DNA of 64,000 nucleotides. Origin: Bernardetia sp042180575. Lineage in GTDB: Bacteria > Bacteroidota > Bacteroidia > Cytophagales > Bernardetiaceae. Position 1 is the stretch's first letter, and every line of letters starts with the position of its first letter. This document shows positions 52,837 through 62,286 of the stretch, one piece after another. The position numbers were made by a program, and so were the translations under genes. Below the pieces are notes generated by a model, which did not search any database, was not told where the DNA came from, and saw only the letters and a program-made list of their open reading frames with translations. The stretch covers positions 1,860,001-1,924,000 of the forward strand of contig NZ_CP170094.1 in the NCBI RefSeq assembly GCF_042180575.1, read 5' to 3'.

Positions 52837-52863
52837 TTGACAGCCTTCTGAAAGGACTGTCAA
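52837..52863. repeat. palindrome after bioB
   Basis: TTGACAGCCTTCTGAAAGGA followed by CTGTCAA; similar in build to the TGTCTGACAC family at 40494 and 41331-41403. Confidence 0.55.
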
Positions 52864-52880
52864 AGTTTTAAATTGTTTTA

Positions 52881-52921
52881 AAGTCCATTATTTATTAAAA
52901 AATAGATAATGGATTTTTTTA
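52881..52921 (+). terminator. terminator after bioB
   Basis: TCCATTATTT pairs with AATAGATAATGGA, then TTTTTTT. Confidence 0.8.
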
Positions 52922-53029
52922 TTCTCTTCTAAACTCTTCTTCCTCTGTAGTTAAAATGTATTTGTATTTCATCCCTTTACGTTCTCTGTGAACTCTGTGT
53001 TTAAAATGTATTCCCAAATTTAAAAATCG

Positions 53030-53037
53030 TACCTTTG
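53030..53037 (+). promoter_or_regulatory. -7 promoter element of the SulP gene
   Basis: TACCTTTG followed by CACC, a perfect Bacteroidota -7 element; the -33 box is poor. Predicted leader ~75 nt. Confidence 0.6.
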
Positions 53038-53119
53038 CACCTTCGTTAAAAAAATACAACACTACACACAATCAAATAAAGAAAATACAGATAAAAACTT
53101 TACAAAATAAATTCAAAAA

Positions 53120-54787
53120 ATGACTTCGATATTCAAAAACTTTACTCAAAATTTTTCTAAAACCTTTACACAAAACCCCAAAGATGATGTTCTTTCAGGA
53201 CTTACAGTTGCTTTAGCACTTGTTCCTGAAGCGATTGCCTTTGCTTTTGTGGCAGGAATTGACCCAATAATTGGACTTTATGGTGCTTTTATGATGGGCA
53301 TTGTTACAGCAATTTTTGGAGGACGACCAGGGATGATTTCAGGTGCTACGGGTGCGATGGCTGCCGTTGTAGTTAGTACGCATTTGATTATGAAAGGAAA
53401 TGAAGTAGGTGCAGCTTTAGGAATGGAAGCTGATTATTTAGGTGTGCAATGGCTCTTTATTACGCTTTTGTTAGTTGGTATATTTCAAGTTTTGGCTGGT
53501 GTTTTTCGTTTGGGAAAGTTTGTCCGTTTGATTCCTCATCCTGTAATGATGGGTTTTGTAAATGGTCTTGCGATTGTGATTTTTATGGCACAAATAGATT
53601 TTTTTAAAGAAACTGTAACAGTCGCAGGTACTGCTGAAAAAGTATGGTTACAAGGAAATGATATGTATATTATGATTGGTCTGGTAGCTCTTACAATGGG
53701 AATTATGTTTGGATTGCCAAAACTAACCAAAAAAGTTCCGTCGGCTTTAGTTGCCATTGTTGTAGTAGCTGCTATCACAATTTTAGGAAATATAGAAGTA
53801 GGAACAGTAAAATCATTTGTAATTGAAGGAAGTGGAGGAAAATCAACAGGAATTGAGGGCTCTTTACCTACTTTTCAAAACCAAGTTTTTACGCTTTTCT
53901 ATACAATGAAAGAGCATTGGACACTTATTTTATCAACAGCTTTTCTTTTAGCTGCCGTAGGCTTGATAGAATCTTTAATGACTCTTAATTTATTGGATGA
54001 AATGACAGAAAGCCGAGGAAGTGGAAATCGTGAGTGTGTCGCTCAAGGAACTGCAAATATTTTGAATGGTCTTTTTGGTGGAATGGGTGGTTGTGCAATG
54101 ATTGGACAATCGATTATCAATGTAGAATCTGGTGGACGTGGTCGCTTGTCAGGTGTTATTGCTGCGATTGCGCTATTATGTTTTGTTCTTTTTGGTGCGC
54201 CACTTATCGAACAAATTCCTATTGCTGCGCTTGTTGGTGTTATGTTTATGGTGGTTATCGGAACTTTTGCTTGGAGTAGTTTCCGTATTTTACACAAAAT
54301 TCCTGTTTCTGATGCTATTGTTTTGATTACTGTTTCGGCTGTTACGGTGTGGCAAGATTTGGCGATTGCTGTTTTTGTTGGTGTAATTATGTCAGCTTTA
54401 GTTTTTGCTTGGGAAAATGCAACTCGTATTCGTGCTAGAAAACACACTAAAGAAAACGGAACAAAAGTATATGAGATTTGGGGACCTTTATTTTTTGGTT
54501 CGACACAAGCTTTTAGTGCTAAATTTGACCCAAAAACAGACCCAGAAAAAGTAGAAATAGATTTTATAGAATCAAAAGTAAGCGACCATTCAGGCATTGA
54601 GGCACTAAGAGGAGTTGCAAATCGTTATTTAGATTTAGGAAAAGAAATAAAACTAACCCATTTGAGCGAAGAGTGTATTACGCTTCTATTAAAAGCAAAT
54701 CCAAAATTTGAAGAAGTAATTGAGCGTTCTATCGATGACCCTCGTTATTATGTGGTAAGTGATACAATGGACGCAGAAATAAAATAA
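53120..54787 (+). CDS. SulP-family anion permease with STAS domain
   Basis: 555 aa. About ten to twelve membrane helices starting with 'DVLSGLTVALALVPEAIAFAFVAGIDPIIGLYGAFMMGIVTAIFGGRPGMISGATGAMAAVV', the Sulfate_transp signature. A cytoplasmic STAS domain covers ~455-555 ('KVYEIWGPLFFGSTQAFSAKFDPKTDPEKVEIDFIESKVSDHSGIEAL'). Bacterial SulP proteins move sulfate, bicarbonate or dicarboxylates; the substrate cannot be told here. No carbonic anhydrase is adjacent. Confidence 0.93.
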   Translation: MTSIFKNFTQNFSKTFTQNPKDDVLSGLTVALALVPEAIAFAFVAGIDPIIGLYGAFMMGIVTAIFGGRPGMISGATGAMAAVVVSTHLIMKGNEVGAALGMEADYLGVQWLFITLLLVGIFQVLAGVFRLGKFVRLIPHPVMMGFVNGLAIVIFMAQIDFFKETVTVAGTAEKVWLQGNDMYIMIGLVALTMGIMFGLPKLTKKVPSALVAIVVVAAITILGNIEVGTVKSFVIEGSGGKSTGIEGSLPTFQNQVFTLFYTMKEHWTLILSTAFLLAAVGLIESLMTLNLLDEMTESRGSGNRECVAQGTANILNGLFGGMGGCAMIGQSIINVESGGRGRLSGVIAAIALLCFVLFGAPLIEQIPIAALVGVMFMVVIGTFAWSSFRILHKIPVSDAIVLITVSAVTVWQDLAIAVFVGVIMSALVFAWENATRIRARKHTKENGTKVYEIWGPLFFGSTQAFSAKFDPKTDPEKVEIDFIESKVSDHSGIEALRGVANRYLDLGKEIKLTHLSEECITLLLKANPKFEEVIERSIDDPRYYVVSDTMDAEIK

Positions 54788-54903
54788 ATTTAGATTTCAG
54801 AAGGTAAAATTTAGAATTAATTTCAAAATTTCAAATTTATTATGTATTGTATTCTAAATTGGTTTTTAATTCTGACTTCTAAAATCTAACTTCTAAATTT
54901 ATT

Positions 54904-55467
54904 ATGAAATACATTTCCATTTTGAGAGGAATCAACGTAGGAGGAAAACGAAAAATTTTGATGAAAGATTTGAAAGAATTGTATCAAAACTTAGGTTTTC
55001 TGAATATAGAAACCTATATCCAAAGTGGAAATGTAGTTTTTGATTCTGAGTTTAATTCAGATTTAGACAGAAGTGAAATTTCTACTAAGATAGAAAAAGC
55101 AATTTTTGAGAAATATAATTTTGAAGTTCCTGTAATCATACGAACAAAAGAAGAATTAATTAATATTCAATCTTCAAATCCATTTATAAAAAATGAAGAA
55201 GACAAAAAAGAATTAATCAATAATCTTCATCTGACTTTTTTGGAACATATTCCAACAACTGAAAATATAGAGAAAACAAAAGAAATTGAATCAAAGACAA
55301 CAGATAAATTTGAAATTACAGAAAATAATGTCTTTATTTTTTGTGAAGGAAAGTATCATACCTCAAAACTGACAAATAACTTTTTTGAGAAAAAATTAAA
55401 GACAAAGGCAACAACAAGAAACTGGAAAACAATAGAAAAATTAACTGAATTAGTGATTAGTGATTAG
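54904..55467 (+). CDS. DUF1697 family protein
   Basis: 187 aa. 'MKYISILRGINVGGKRKILMKDLKELYQNLGFLNIETYIQSGNVVFDS' is the DUF1697 signature and the length is normal. Function unknown. Its last six codons and stop (LVISD, TAG) are the beginning of the TTAGTGA heptamer array, so array slippage can change the C-terminus. Confidence 0.93.
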   Translation: MKYISILRGINVGGKRKILMKDLKELYQNLGFLNIETYIQSGNVVFDSEFNSDLDRSEISTKIEKAIFEKYNFEVPVIIRTKEELINIQSSNPFIKNEEDKKELINNLHLTFLEHIPTTENIEKTKEIESKTTDKFEITENNVFIFCEGKYHTSKLTNNFFEKKLKTKATTRNWKTIEKLTELVISD

Positions 55468-55503
55468 TGATTAGTGATTAGTGATTAGTGATTAGTGATT
55501 AGT
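55450..55503. repeat. tandem heptamer array TTAGTGA, 7.7 copies
   Basis: Seven exact copies of TTAGTGA plus TTAGT, starting inside the DUF1697 coding end and running past its stop. Confidence 0.95.
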
Positions 55504-55545
55504 TTCAAACGAGTAGGTTATTTTTTCGTTTCCATTAAAATCTAG

Positions 55546-55553
55546 TATTTTTG
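55546..55553 (+). promoter_or_regulatory. -7 promoter element
   Basis: TATTTTTG, with T-rich TTTC-like sequence 19 bp upstream; ~80 bp before the next gene start. Confidence 0.45.
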
Positions 55554-55632
55554 TGGCATTCTGTTACTTTTTAGATATAGCTGTATTTTTATAGTTGAAT
55601 GAATAGTAATTAAAATAAAATCCGATAATCTT

Positions 55633-56052
55633 ATGTTCAAAAAATCAGCACGCCTTCCCAAACACAAAAAATTTGAGTTTCAACCTCGCTTTTATAATCC
55701 AGATAAAGAAGACTTAGACAAACGCAAACGCTGGGCAGAAGCCGAAGAACGATTAAAACAACTAGAAAAAGAGGAGGTAAAAGAAGAATTAAATGAACTT
55801 AGTAGCTACAATGAAGAACATTCTGTGTTAAGAGGTTCATTTGGAAGAGCAAAAGAAAAACGCAAAACATTATTTGGTAATATGTCAATCGTTGTTTTGA
55901 TTGCTTTATTAGGTGGAGCAGCTTATATTTTTATAAATTTGGGGAGTAAAGGAGCTGATTATGGTTGGGAATTATATCTTGTTCTTTCTTTAATTCCACT
56001 TTATATTTTATTTAGAATTCATGCTAATTCCAAAATTAAAAAAGAAGACTAA
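55633..56052 (+). CDS. conserved hypothetical membrane protein
   Basis: 139 aa. A basic/acidic N-terminal half with 'PKHKKFEFQPRFYNPDKEDLDKRKRWAEAEERLKQLE' and two membrane helices (~83-102 and ~112-130). A protein of this layout (charged start ending in FxYxPRFY-type motif, then two helices) is widespread in Bacteroidota. Function unknown. Its stop codon overlaps the first base of the MITE at 56052. Confidence 0.75.
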   Translation: MFKKSARLPKHKKFEFQPRFYNPDKEDLDKRKRWAEAEERLKQLEKEEVKEELNELSSYNEEHSVLRGSFGRAKEKRKTLFGNMSIVVLIALLGGAAYIFINLGSKGADYGWELYLVLSLIPLYILFRIHANSKIKKED

Positions 56053-56196
56053 TACCAAAATAAAATCTATTTTTCCCTTTGGATTTCTCGTTCAAGTATT
56101 TTGCTTGGACGCTCTTTTTTGTCAGCATATGCTGACGAAATAGATAGATACAAGATAGAATCTTGCACCAGTGAAGTTTAATATTTATTTTGGTAT
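56052..56196. mobile_element. 145-bp MITE-like element, copy A
   Basis: Ends ATACCAAAATAAA and TTTATTTTGGTAT are exact inverted repeats. Inside are three hairpins: GTTCAAG..CTTGGAC, GTCAGCATATGCTGAC and CAAGATAGAATCTTG. Copy B lies at 56275. Confidence 0.75.
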
Positions 56197-56225
56197 AAAT
56201 TTAGAAAATTCAAAAATAGTTCAGC

Positions 56226-56263
56226 AAAAAATGGTTTCAAATGTACATTTGAAACCATTTTTT
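56226..56263 (+). terminator. very long perfect hairpin between the two elements
   Basis: AAAAATGGTTTCAAATGT and its exact complement, followed by T; a 36-bp perfect palindrome that can stop transcription in either direction. Confidence 0.7.
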
Positions 56264-56274
56264 ATGACAAGATT

Positions 56275-56423
56275 ATACCAAAATAAAAGTTATTTTTCCC
56301 TTTACATATTTCTCGTTCAAGTATTTTGCTTGGACGCTCTTTTTTGTCAGTATATGCTGACGAAATAGATAGATACAAGATAGAATCTTGCACCAGTAAA
56401 AGAGAAATGCAATATTTATATTA
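56275..56423. mobile_element. 145-bp MITE-like element, copy B (right end decayed)
   Basis: Same orientation and nearly the same sequence as copy A through 'CACCAGT', including GTCAGTATATGCTGAC. The right inverted end has changed from TATTTTGGTAT to TATATTACTTAT, so this copy should no longer be a good substrate. Confidence 0.7.
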
Positions 56424-56428
56424 CTTAT

Positions 56429-58174
56429 CTAAAATATATATTTTCCTCCCACCACAGCAGTAATTCCATTATTTGGATAATAAACAAAACGTTGATAATT
56501 CTGTCCAATTAGATTATATCCGTTCACAAAAGCAGAAATTCGGTCGGTAAATTTATACGAAACTGACAAACTCAAATCATGAATTGGTTTCAAATCATAA
56601 ACTGTTTCAGAAACAGGATTTTGAGTTTGGATACCAAAAAGCTGCTGTAAAGTAAGTTCTGTTTTGAGCTTTTCTATAAACGTATAACCTACACTCAAAC
56701 TTGTTTGAAAATTTGGACGATGATGAGCAATTTCTAAATCTGTAAGCGAGTAACCAAAATAGTTAGCCGACAAACGAGCATTAAAATTATTTTTTTGATA
56801 GGAAGAAGAAACTCCCAAACGGAAGATGTTTACTTTATCGTATAACAAACCAAACTGCGAAGAATCCGAAACAGAAGGAGCAAAAAAGGGCATATTATCA
56901 TACATTGCAAATCCTACTTCTGCATTTGCTTTTAAATTTTTATTGATTTTGGCTTGAATAGCTAAGTTTGCATCCACTTGTGAAAAAGTATGGCTAAGAG
57001 GCTGCACAGAAGCTAAAAAAGGATTTTGAACGGTTAGCATTCTCAAAAATTGTGGTTTTACGCCTCCTCCAATCTCTCCCAAAATCCAAAATTTATCTTT
57101 AGCGAGTTGATAAGAAAAATCAATAGTTGGATAGAAAAAAAGTTTGTTTCCAGTTGCATTTTCCAAAAGAGAATCCGAACTATATGCCATTCCTGCACCA
57201 ACATTTAGCGTTAAATTTTCAGTAGAGAAGTTATAAGAAGGAACAAAACTAGCTAACATTCTATCATTTTTTAGTTTGATAGTTTGATTATCTATGCTTA
57301 AAAAATCACTTTTTTGTTGTGTTTGATGAAATTCTGCATCTAATTTAATTCTTGATTTCTCAGAAATAGCATACGTAATATTTCCCAAAACAGGAATTTG
57401 CCATTCACTTACATTATCTCTAGCAGCAAAAAGATTAAATCCAACAGAAACTTCATACGCTAATTTATCAGCACTAGAATCTCCAAATTCATCTTTTTGA
57501 GGAAGCGACGAAAAATCAATTTTAGTTTCTAGTCTGTGATAAGTCTGACGAATATCTTTCTTTTCAGGTATTTCAAAATCCAATATATTTTTTGGATTAT
57601 AGCCATAATAATGAACTCGTTCTAAGTTATAATTAATAGAAGATGAGAGAACAAACCTTTCTTTTGTGTGTTCCGAAAAAAGCAAAACATTTGTATTTCC
57701 ATAACCAGAGTTTTGTCCATCAACAACACCATTCATAGAAGAAAAATGACGAGCAAAAACACCGTATTTATTTCTTTCATTAAAATCATGGCTATAAAAA
57801 CCTTCAAAATAAGGTGTTATATAATTTCCAAAACCTGCCTTTACATAATTCCCTAACATTTCTTTTGGGATAGATGGAGCAAGTTCATTTGGGATTTCTC
57901 TAAAAGTGAGCCTACTAAAGGTCATTGCCTCACTAAAATCAATCTCTTCATCTTTCGAAATTGTCAAATTCGGAAGTTCATCAATTTGAACGTTTGTTTT
58001 GATAGGAGGTTTCGAAATTAATTCAAACTCATTGGTTTTATTGACATCAACATTTTCTTGCTCTAATTCGGCTTGCCCTTGAGCAAGGGCTTTTTGTCCA
58101 AAATCTGGTGAGAAGACAGTCAGTAAATGGATAAAAAGGTAAATGGATAGAATTTTTGTAGCTATTTTTTTCAT
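56429..58174 (-). CDS. TonB-receptor-like outer membrane beta-barrel without plug
   Basis: 581 aa. Signal peptide (cut near ALAQG). From ~110 on, alternating strands typical of an outer membrane barrel ('GNYVKAGFGNYITPYFEGFYSHDF', 'YGVFARHFSSMNG', 'RLSANYFGYSLTDLEI') end in 'NGITAVVGGKYIF' with a terminal Phe. There is no carboxypeptidase-like or plug domain, so it is not a normal SusC protein. It lies 96 bp after the large TPR gene on the same strand, a pair often kept together in this phylum. Confidence 0.8.
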   Translation of the reverse strand: MKKIATKILSIYLFIHLLTVFSPDFGQKALAQGQAELEQENVDVNKTNEFELISKPPIKTNVQIDELPNLTISKDEEIDFSEAMTFSRLTFREIPNELAPSIPKEMLGNYVKAGFGNYITPYFEGFYSHDFNERNKYGVFARHFSSMNGVVDGQNSGYGNTNVLLFSEHTKERFVLSSSINYNLERVHYYGYNPKNILDFEIPEKKDIRQTYHRLETKIDFSSLPQKDEFGDSSADKLAYEVSVGFNLFAARDNVSEWQIPVLGNITYAISEKSRIKLDAEFHQTQQKSDFLSIDNQTIKLKNDRMLASFVPSYNFSTENLTLNVGAGMAYSSDSLLENATGNKLFFYPTIDFSYQLAKDKFWILGEIGGGVKPQFLRMLTVQNPFLASVQPLSHTFSQVDANLAIQAKINKNLKANAEVGFAMYDNMPFFAPSVSDSSQFGLLYDKVNIFRLGVSSSYQKNNFNARLSANYFGYSLTDLEIAHHRPNFQTSLSVGYTFIEKLKTELTLQQLFGIQTQNPVSETVYDLKPIHDLSLSVSYKFTDRISAFVNGYNLIGQNYQRFVYYPNNGITAVVGGKYIF

Positions 58175-58214
58175 TTTGGAAGAAAGCTATTGGTATATAT
58201 TAGGATAGAATTTC

Positions 58215-58260
58215 AAATAAAGTAACTTGATAGTAGTCAGGCTACCAAATTACTTTATTT
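58215..58260 (-). terminator. hairpin between TPR and barrel genes
   Basis: AAATAAAGTAA..TTG.TAG pairs with CTA.CAA.TTACTTTATTT; T-run on the minus strand. It may partly uncouple the barrel gene from the TPR gene. Confidence 0.75.
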
Positions 58261-58270
58261 TGTAGGATAT

Positions 58271-61237
58271 TTAATTCAACAGTAAAGCTAATTTATTTGC
58301 TTTTTGTTGTGTTTCTGTTTGTTCTGCAAACTGTTTTTTCAAGTCTTTCAGAATTGATTTTGCACTTGAATCATCTCCGATATTGTGCATCAGTGCTGCC
58401 AGTTCGTAAAGAGCTTCTGAGGCATATTTTGGATTGGCTTGTCTATCATTTCCTAGTTTTGAAAAACCTTCAATGGCTGCATCTACTTGCTGTTGCCCTG
58501 CCAAAATTTTGTTTTCATACAACCGAACAAAGTCATTATTTGAGTATGATTTTTTGTTTCGAATGATAGCCAAATAATCGTTTGCCGTAGCATAATCTTC
58601 TTGCTTACAATAAGTTTTAGTTAGTTTTTCCCACGCTTCTATACGTTTTGCATCATTAGGAGCTGCTTTAGCCAAACTTTTATACTGTGTAATAGCACTA
58701 TTATAATTTTCTCTACCAAATTCAATATCCCCCATATCAGAAAGTGCATCCGTTTGCATTTGTCCTCCTACTCGCTGCAAATTATTTATTGCTTGAGAAT
58801 TATCACCATAATATTGATAACTTTTACCCAAATAATAATAAATACGGTCATAATGAATAGTTCCTGCAATTTCATGAGTAGCAATAATTTTTCTAAAAAT
58901 AGCTATTGCACCTGAAAATTCATTGTTTTCATAAAGTTTGAATCCTTTATCAAATTCTTGTTGAATACCATCATTAGTAGTAGGATTTGTAATTGAATTT
59001 GATGCTGTAGAATTATTGGGGTCATAATTTGAATTATTACGAGCATATATATTTCTAAGTTCATCTATATTTTCTACCACCACACCAAAATCAGGATAAT
59101 TTTCTAGTGTATTGAGAGCCATTTTTGCTTTGTCTGTATTCGGATAATTTATAATTAATGCTGTATAGTCATTGATTACATTCTTATTTTCTCCTAATCC
59201 ATACCATGCATTTCCACGACTATATAAGGCTTCTGCTAGTTTTTCACTTTGAGGATAACGCTTAATAAAATCATCCAAAAGAGCTATCACTTGCTTGCGA
59301 TTGCCTTGGCTTTCATAAATTTTTGCTTTCATCACTTGCGAATATTGAGCATACAACGAATTTGGCGTTTGCATTACTTTATCAAACTGATGCATGGCTT
59401 TTGAATAATCGTTCTGAACAAAATAAATTTGTCCTAAAGAAAAATTAATATATTCTGTCTCAGAATCTCCCAAAGTCAAGGCTTTCATAAAATTGACTTC
59501 GGCTTCTTTATAATGCTTATTGACAGCATAAATTGTTGCTACACGAGTAAGAGCATCGACAGCTTTTTCTTTTGTAATTCCAGTCGGCGTAGATAAATAT
59601 TCTTCCAATAAAACAAGTGCATTTTGTTTGGCAACACTACTATAATTTGCTTTATTAAAATTAATAACTCCCATTCCATATTTTGCATCAGCATAAAAAC
59701 GACTAGAAGTAGGTATTTTTTTATAATAACTTTCAGCTTCTGTTACTTTTTGAGTATGTAAAAATGCTTCTGCTGTATAAAAATTAATAAAGTTTTGAAG
59801 TGAATCATTGAGTTGCATGTCATTTTTGAGCTGCCCAATGGCTTGATTCATTTCATTGTACGAAGATTGATTAAAAAGTTCTTTGATAGACTGCAAAGCC
59901 AAATGAACATACATTTTTTTGATTTGGTCTTGATTCTGATTTAGATTCTTCGAATCTCTAACTTTTAAATATGCCATTGCTGTTTGTGCATCTTGGTTAG
60001 AAGCTAGAGCATCAGCAGTAAATAAAATTGCTTCTGACAAATACAGACTTTGAGGAAATTTATTTTCAAACTTTTTACTTTCACTAATCAATACACTATA
60101 TTCTTCTGATAAGTACAGATTTTTAAGTTTAGAATAATAGGCTTTTTCAGCTTCTGAAGGATTAAAGGCTGCTAATTCGTCATAAGTAGAAGCAGCTTTT
60201 TTGTAGTTATTTTGTTTTTCATAAATACTTGCCTTCATGAGTAAAATAGGAGAGTAAAATGCTCCACCCGCCAGTGAAGACGTTTCATAATCCAAAAACT
60301 CATCATAATTTTCTACTGCATAAAGCGTATTGAGATATTGATAAGCAACAGAGTCAGAAAGCTGTTTGCTATTTCGTTTATAACGTCCAAACCATTCATA
60401 AGCCAAATCATATTCTTTGTTGAGGTAAGCACACTGAGCTGCATAATAAAAAAGTTCAACATCGTGTCTTTCATTTGCTATTGAAGACAGAAAATCACTC
60501 AAACCTTGACATTCTTCCAAATTGTAATAGGCTTTAGCAATCAGTTTGTTTGTACTTTCTGTATATTTTTTGTCTGCCTTTGCTTGATTTAGATTTTCAA
60601 TAGCTTGCTCAAAACTTCCTAATTCATAATTGATAAAACCTACATAATAACTAGCTTGAGCATAATATTCATTATTTTTTGATTGCAAAGAGGCAAAAGT
60701 ACGTAGAGCTTCTTTTGTTCTTCCAATTTTGAAATACGAATATGCCAAACGAAAATTAATTTCTAATTCATCTTTTTCAGTAGGACGAGATTTTTCTAAA
60801 GGTGAAAAATAATAGGCTGCTCTTCGGTAATTTTCTTCATTGTAGAAAGAGTTGGCTAAAGCAAGTTTGAGATTATCAGCATAGAGCGTTTGTTCATATT
60901 TTGAAATAAATTCAATACTATTTTTTTCTGAGTATGATTTTTTGAGATACAACTCACAAAGTCGTACATAATAAGTCGCTTCTATTTTCTTGTTTAATTC
61001 ATTCTGAGGGGAAACAGAAGAGTTTTCATAAGATAAAAAAGATAAAAAAGTTTTTTGAGCGGCCTCATAATGTTGCTGTTCGAAAAGAGTAAGGGCATTT
61101 TGGAAGGTGTTATCTAGTGGAATTGAGCCTGTAAGCGCATGATGTTGGGGAAAAGCATGCGAGAATGGCACAAAAAAAACTAGAAAAAAGTACGCACACA
61201 TTCCCACCACATTATTTAGTAGATTTTGGAAAGGCAT
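58271..61237 (-). CDS. large periplasmic tetratricopeptide-repeat protein
   Basis: 988 aa. A signal-like hydrophobic start (~10-28) leads to continuous TPR repeats up to ~960 (e.g. 'YEAAQKTFLSFLSYENSS', 'EALRTFASLQSKNNEYYAQASYYVGFINYELGSFEQAIENLNQA', 'YSKAMHQFDKVMQTPNSLYAQYSQVMKAKIYESQGNRKQVIALLDDFIKRYPQSEKLAEALYSRGNAWYGLG'). Some repeats have the YfiO/YbgF-like 'YP.S..A..A.Y' pattern. Likely a protein-protein scaffold in the cell envelope that works with the barrel encoded next. Confidence 0.88.
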   Translation of the reverse strand: MPFQNLLNNVVGMCAYFFLVFFVPFSHAFPQHHALTGSIPLDNTFQNALTLFEQQHYEAAQKTFLSFLSYENSSVSPQNELNKKIEATYYVRLCELYLKKSYSEKNSIEFISKYEQTLYADNLKLALANSFYNEENYRRAAYYFSPLEKSRPTEKDELEINFRLAYSYFKIGRTKEALRTFASLQSKNNEYYAQASYYVGFINYELGSFEQAIENLNQAKADKKYTESTNKLIAKAYYNLEECQGLSDFLSSIANERHDVELFYYAAQCAYLNKEYDLAYEWFGRYKRNSKQLSDSVAYQYLNTLYAVENYDEFLDYETSSLAGGAFYSPILLMKASIYEKQNNYKKAASTYDELAAFNPSEAEKAYYSKLKNLYLSEEYSVLISESKKFENKFPQSLYLSEAILFTADALASNQDAQTAMAYLKVRDSKNLNQNQDQIKKMYVHLALQSIKELFNQSSYNEMNQAIGQLKNDMQLNDSLQNFINFYTAEAFLHTQKVTEAESYYKKIPTSSRFYADAKYGMGVINFNKANYSSVAKQNALVLLEEYLSTPTGITKEKAVDALTRVATIYAVNKHYKEAEVNFMKALTLGDSETEYINFSLGQIYFVQNDYSKAMHQFDKVMQTPNSLYAQYSQVMKAKIYESQGNRKQVIALLDDFIKRYPQSEKLAEALYSRGNAWYGLGENKNVINDYTALIINYPNTDKAKMALNTLENYPDFGVVVENIDELRNIYARNNSNYDPNNSTASNSITNPTTNDGIQQEFDKGFKLYENNEFSGAIAIFRKIIATHEIAGTIHYDRIYYYLGKSYQYYGDNSQAINNLQRVGGQMQTDALSDMGDIEFGRENYNSAITQYKSLAKAAPNDAKRIEAWEKLTKTYCKQEDYATANDYLAIIRNKKSYSNNDFVRLYENKILAGQQQVDAAIEGFSKLGNDRQANPKYASEALYELAALMHNIGDDSSAKSILKDLKKQFAEQTETQQKANKLALLLN

Positions 61238-61631
61238 ATTTAAATTAATTATAAAAGTAACAGATAGGATATTTTTAAGAAAGTCACATCTAAGAGAATT
61301 CTACATAATGCAAATTCGTTTATTTTATTAATTTTTGCAAATCTTGTTTTTTAATTTGATGTGGATAATAGGTTGATTATAAAACTTTTGTTGTTTTACA
61401 AGCCCTCTTGTTTTATTTTATTTTTATACATAAAATAAATTTATCATATAATTATATCATTAATAGCAACTAACTAAACGAAAATAATAAAGGACATTAA
61501 CTGTGGTTTTTTTATGTATTCCGTAAAAGTAATTTCAAAAATTAAGATAAAATTAAAATAATTAAGGTAATTAGTTACTTCTTATAGCTAATTTAATAGC
61601 TTGAAAGATGGATATAAACAGGATTTTTGGT
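61238..61631. other. 394-bp non-coding stretch
   Basis: AT-rich gap between the TPR gene start and the maf stop. I see no clear promoter, RNA or repeat. Confidence 0.5.
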
Positions 61632-62240
61632 TTAGCTTAGAAAAGCTATCCATTCTTTATATAGTTTTTGAACAGGTAATCCCATAACATTAAAATAACT
61701 TCCATTTATTTTTTCCACTCCTATCATTCCGAGCCATTCTTGCGCTCCATACGAACCAGCTTTATCAAAAGGTTTATATTTTTGAATATAATAATCAATT
61801 TCATTTTGACTTAATTCTTTAAAAAACACTTCTGTTTCATCCGAAAAGCTATGTAACTTTGATTTTGTACAAATACAAACCCCTGTAATAACCAAATGTT
61901 TTTTACCTGAAAGAAGATGTAGCATTTCTCTAGCTTCAAATTTATTTTGAGGTTTGTTGAGTATTTTATCTTCAATGACTACAATCGTATCTGAAGTAAT
62001 TAAAACTTCATTCAAAAAGTCTGAATTGTTTTCCTTTAATTCACTTTGTTGTGCTAAGGCTTTTCGTTCTGCTAATTTTTGAGCGACTTCTTTTGTTTGC
62101 CACTCAGGTAAAATATCTTCCTCTACGTCTTTTACACGCTGCTCAAACTCTATATCCATAGAAGATAAAAGCTGCTTTCTACGTGGAGAACCAGAACCTA
62201 AAATGACTTTGTAATGATGTAAAAGGTGATTTAAAAGCAT
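61632..62240 (-). CDS. maf: Maf-like nucleoside triphosphate pyrophosphatase
   Basis: 202 aa. 'VILGSGSPRRKQLLSSMDIEF' is the Maf P-loop-like signature (SxSPRR), 'ITSDTIVVIEDKILNKPQN' carries the catalytic Asp, and 'KAGSYGAQEWLGMIGVEKINGSYFNVMGLPV' the conserved C-terminal Q/G motifs. It hydrolyses dTTP/UTP or modified nucleotides to the monophosphate. It follows the cupin gene on the same strand by 46 bp. Confidence 0.94.
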   Translation of the reverse strand: MLLNHLLHHYKVILGSGSPRRKQLLSSMDIEFEQRVKDVEEDILPEWQTKEVAQKLAERKALAQQSELKENNSDFLNEVLITSDTIVVIEDKILNKPQNKFEAREMLHLLSGKKHLVITGVCICTKSKLHSFSDETEVFFKELSQNEIDYYIQKYKPFDKAGSYGAQEWLGMIGVEKINGSYFNVMGLPVQKLYKEWIAFLS

Positions 62241-62286
62241 GTTTTTTTTGAATTATAAGTAGTAAATAATCAACTCAAAGTTTTTT

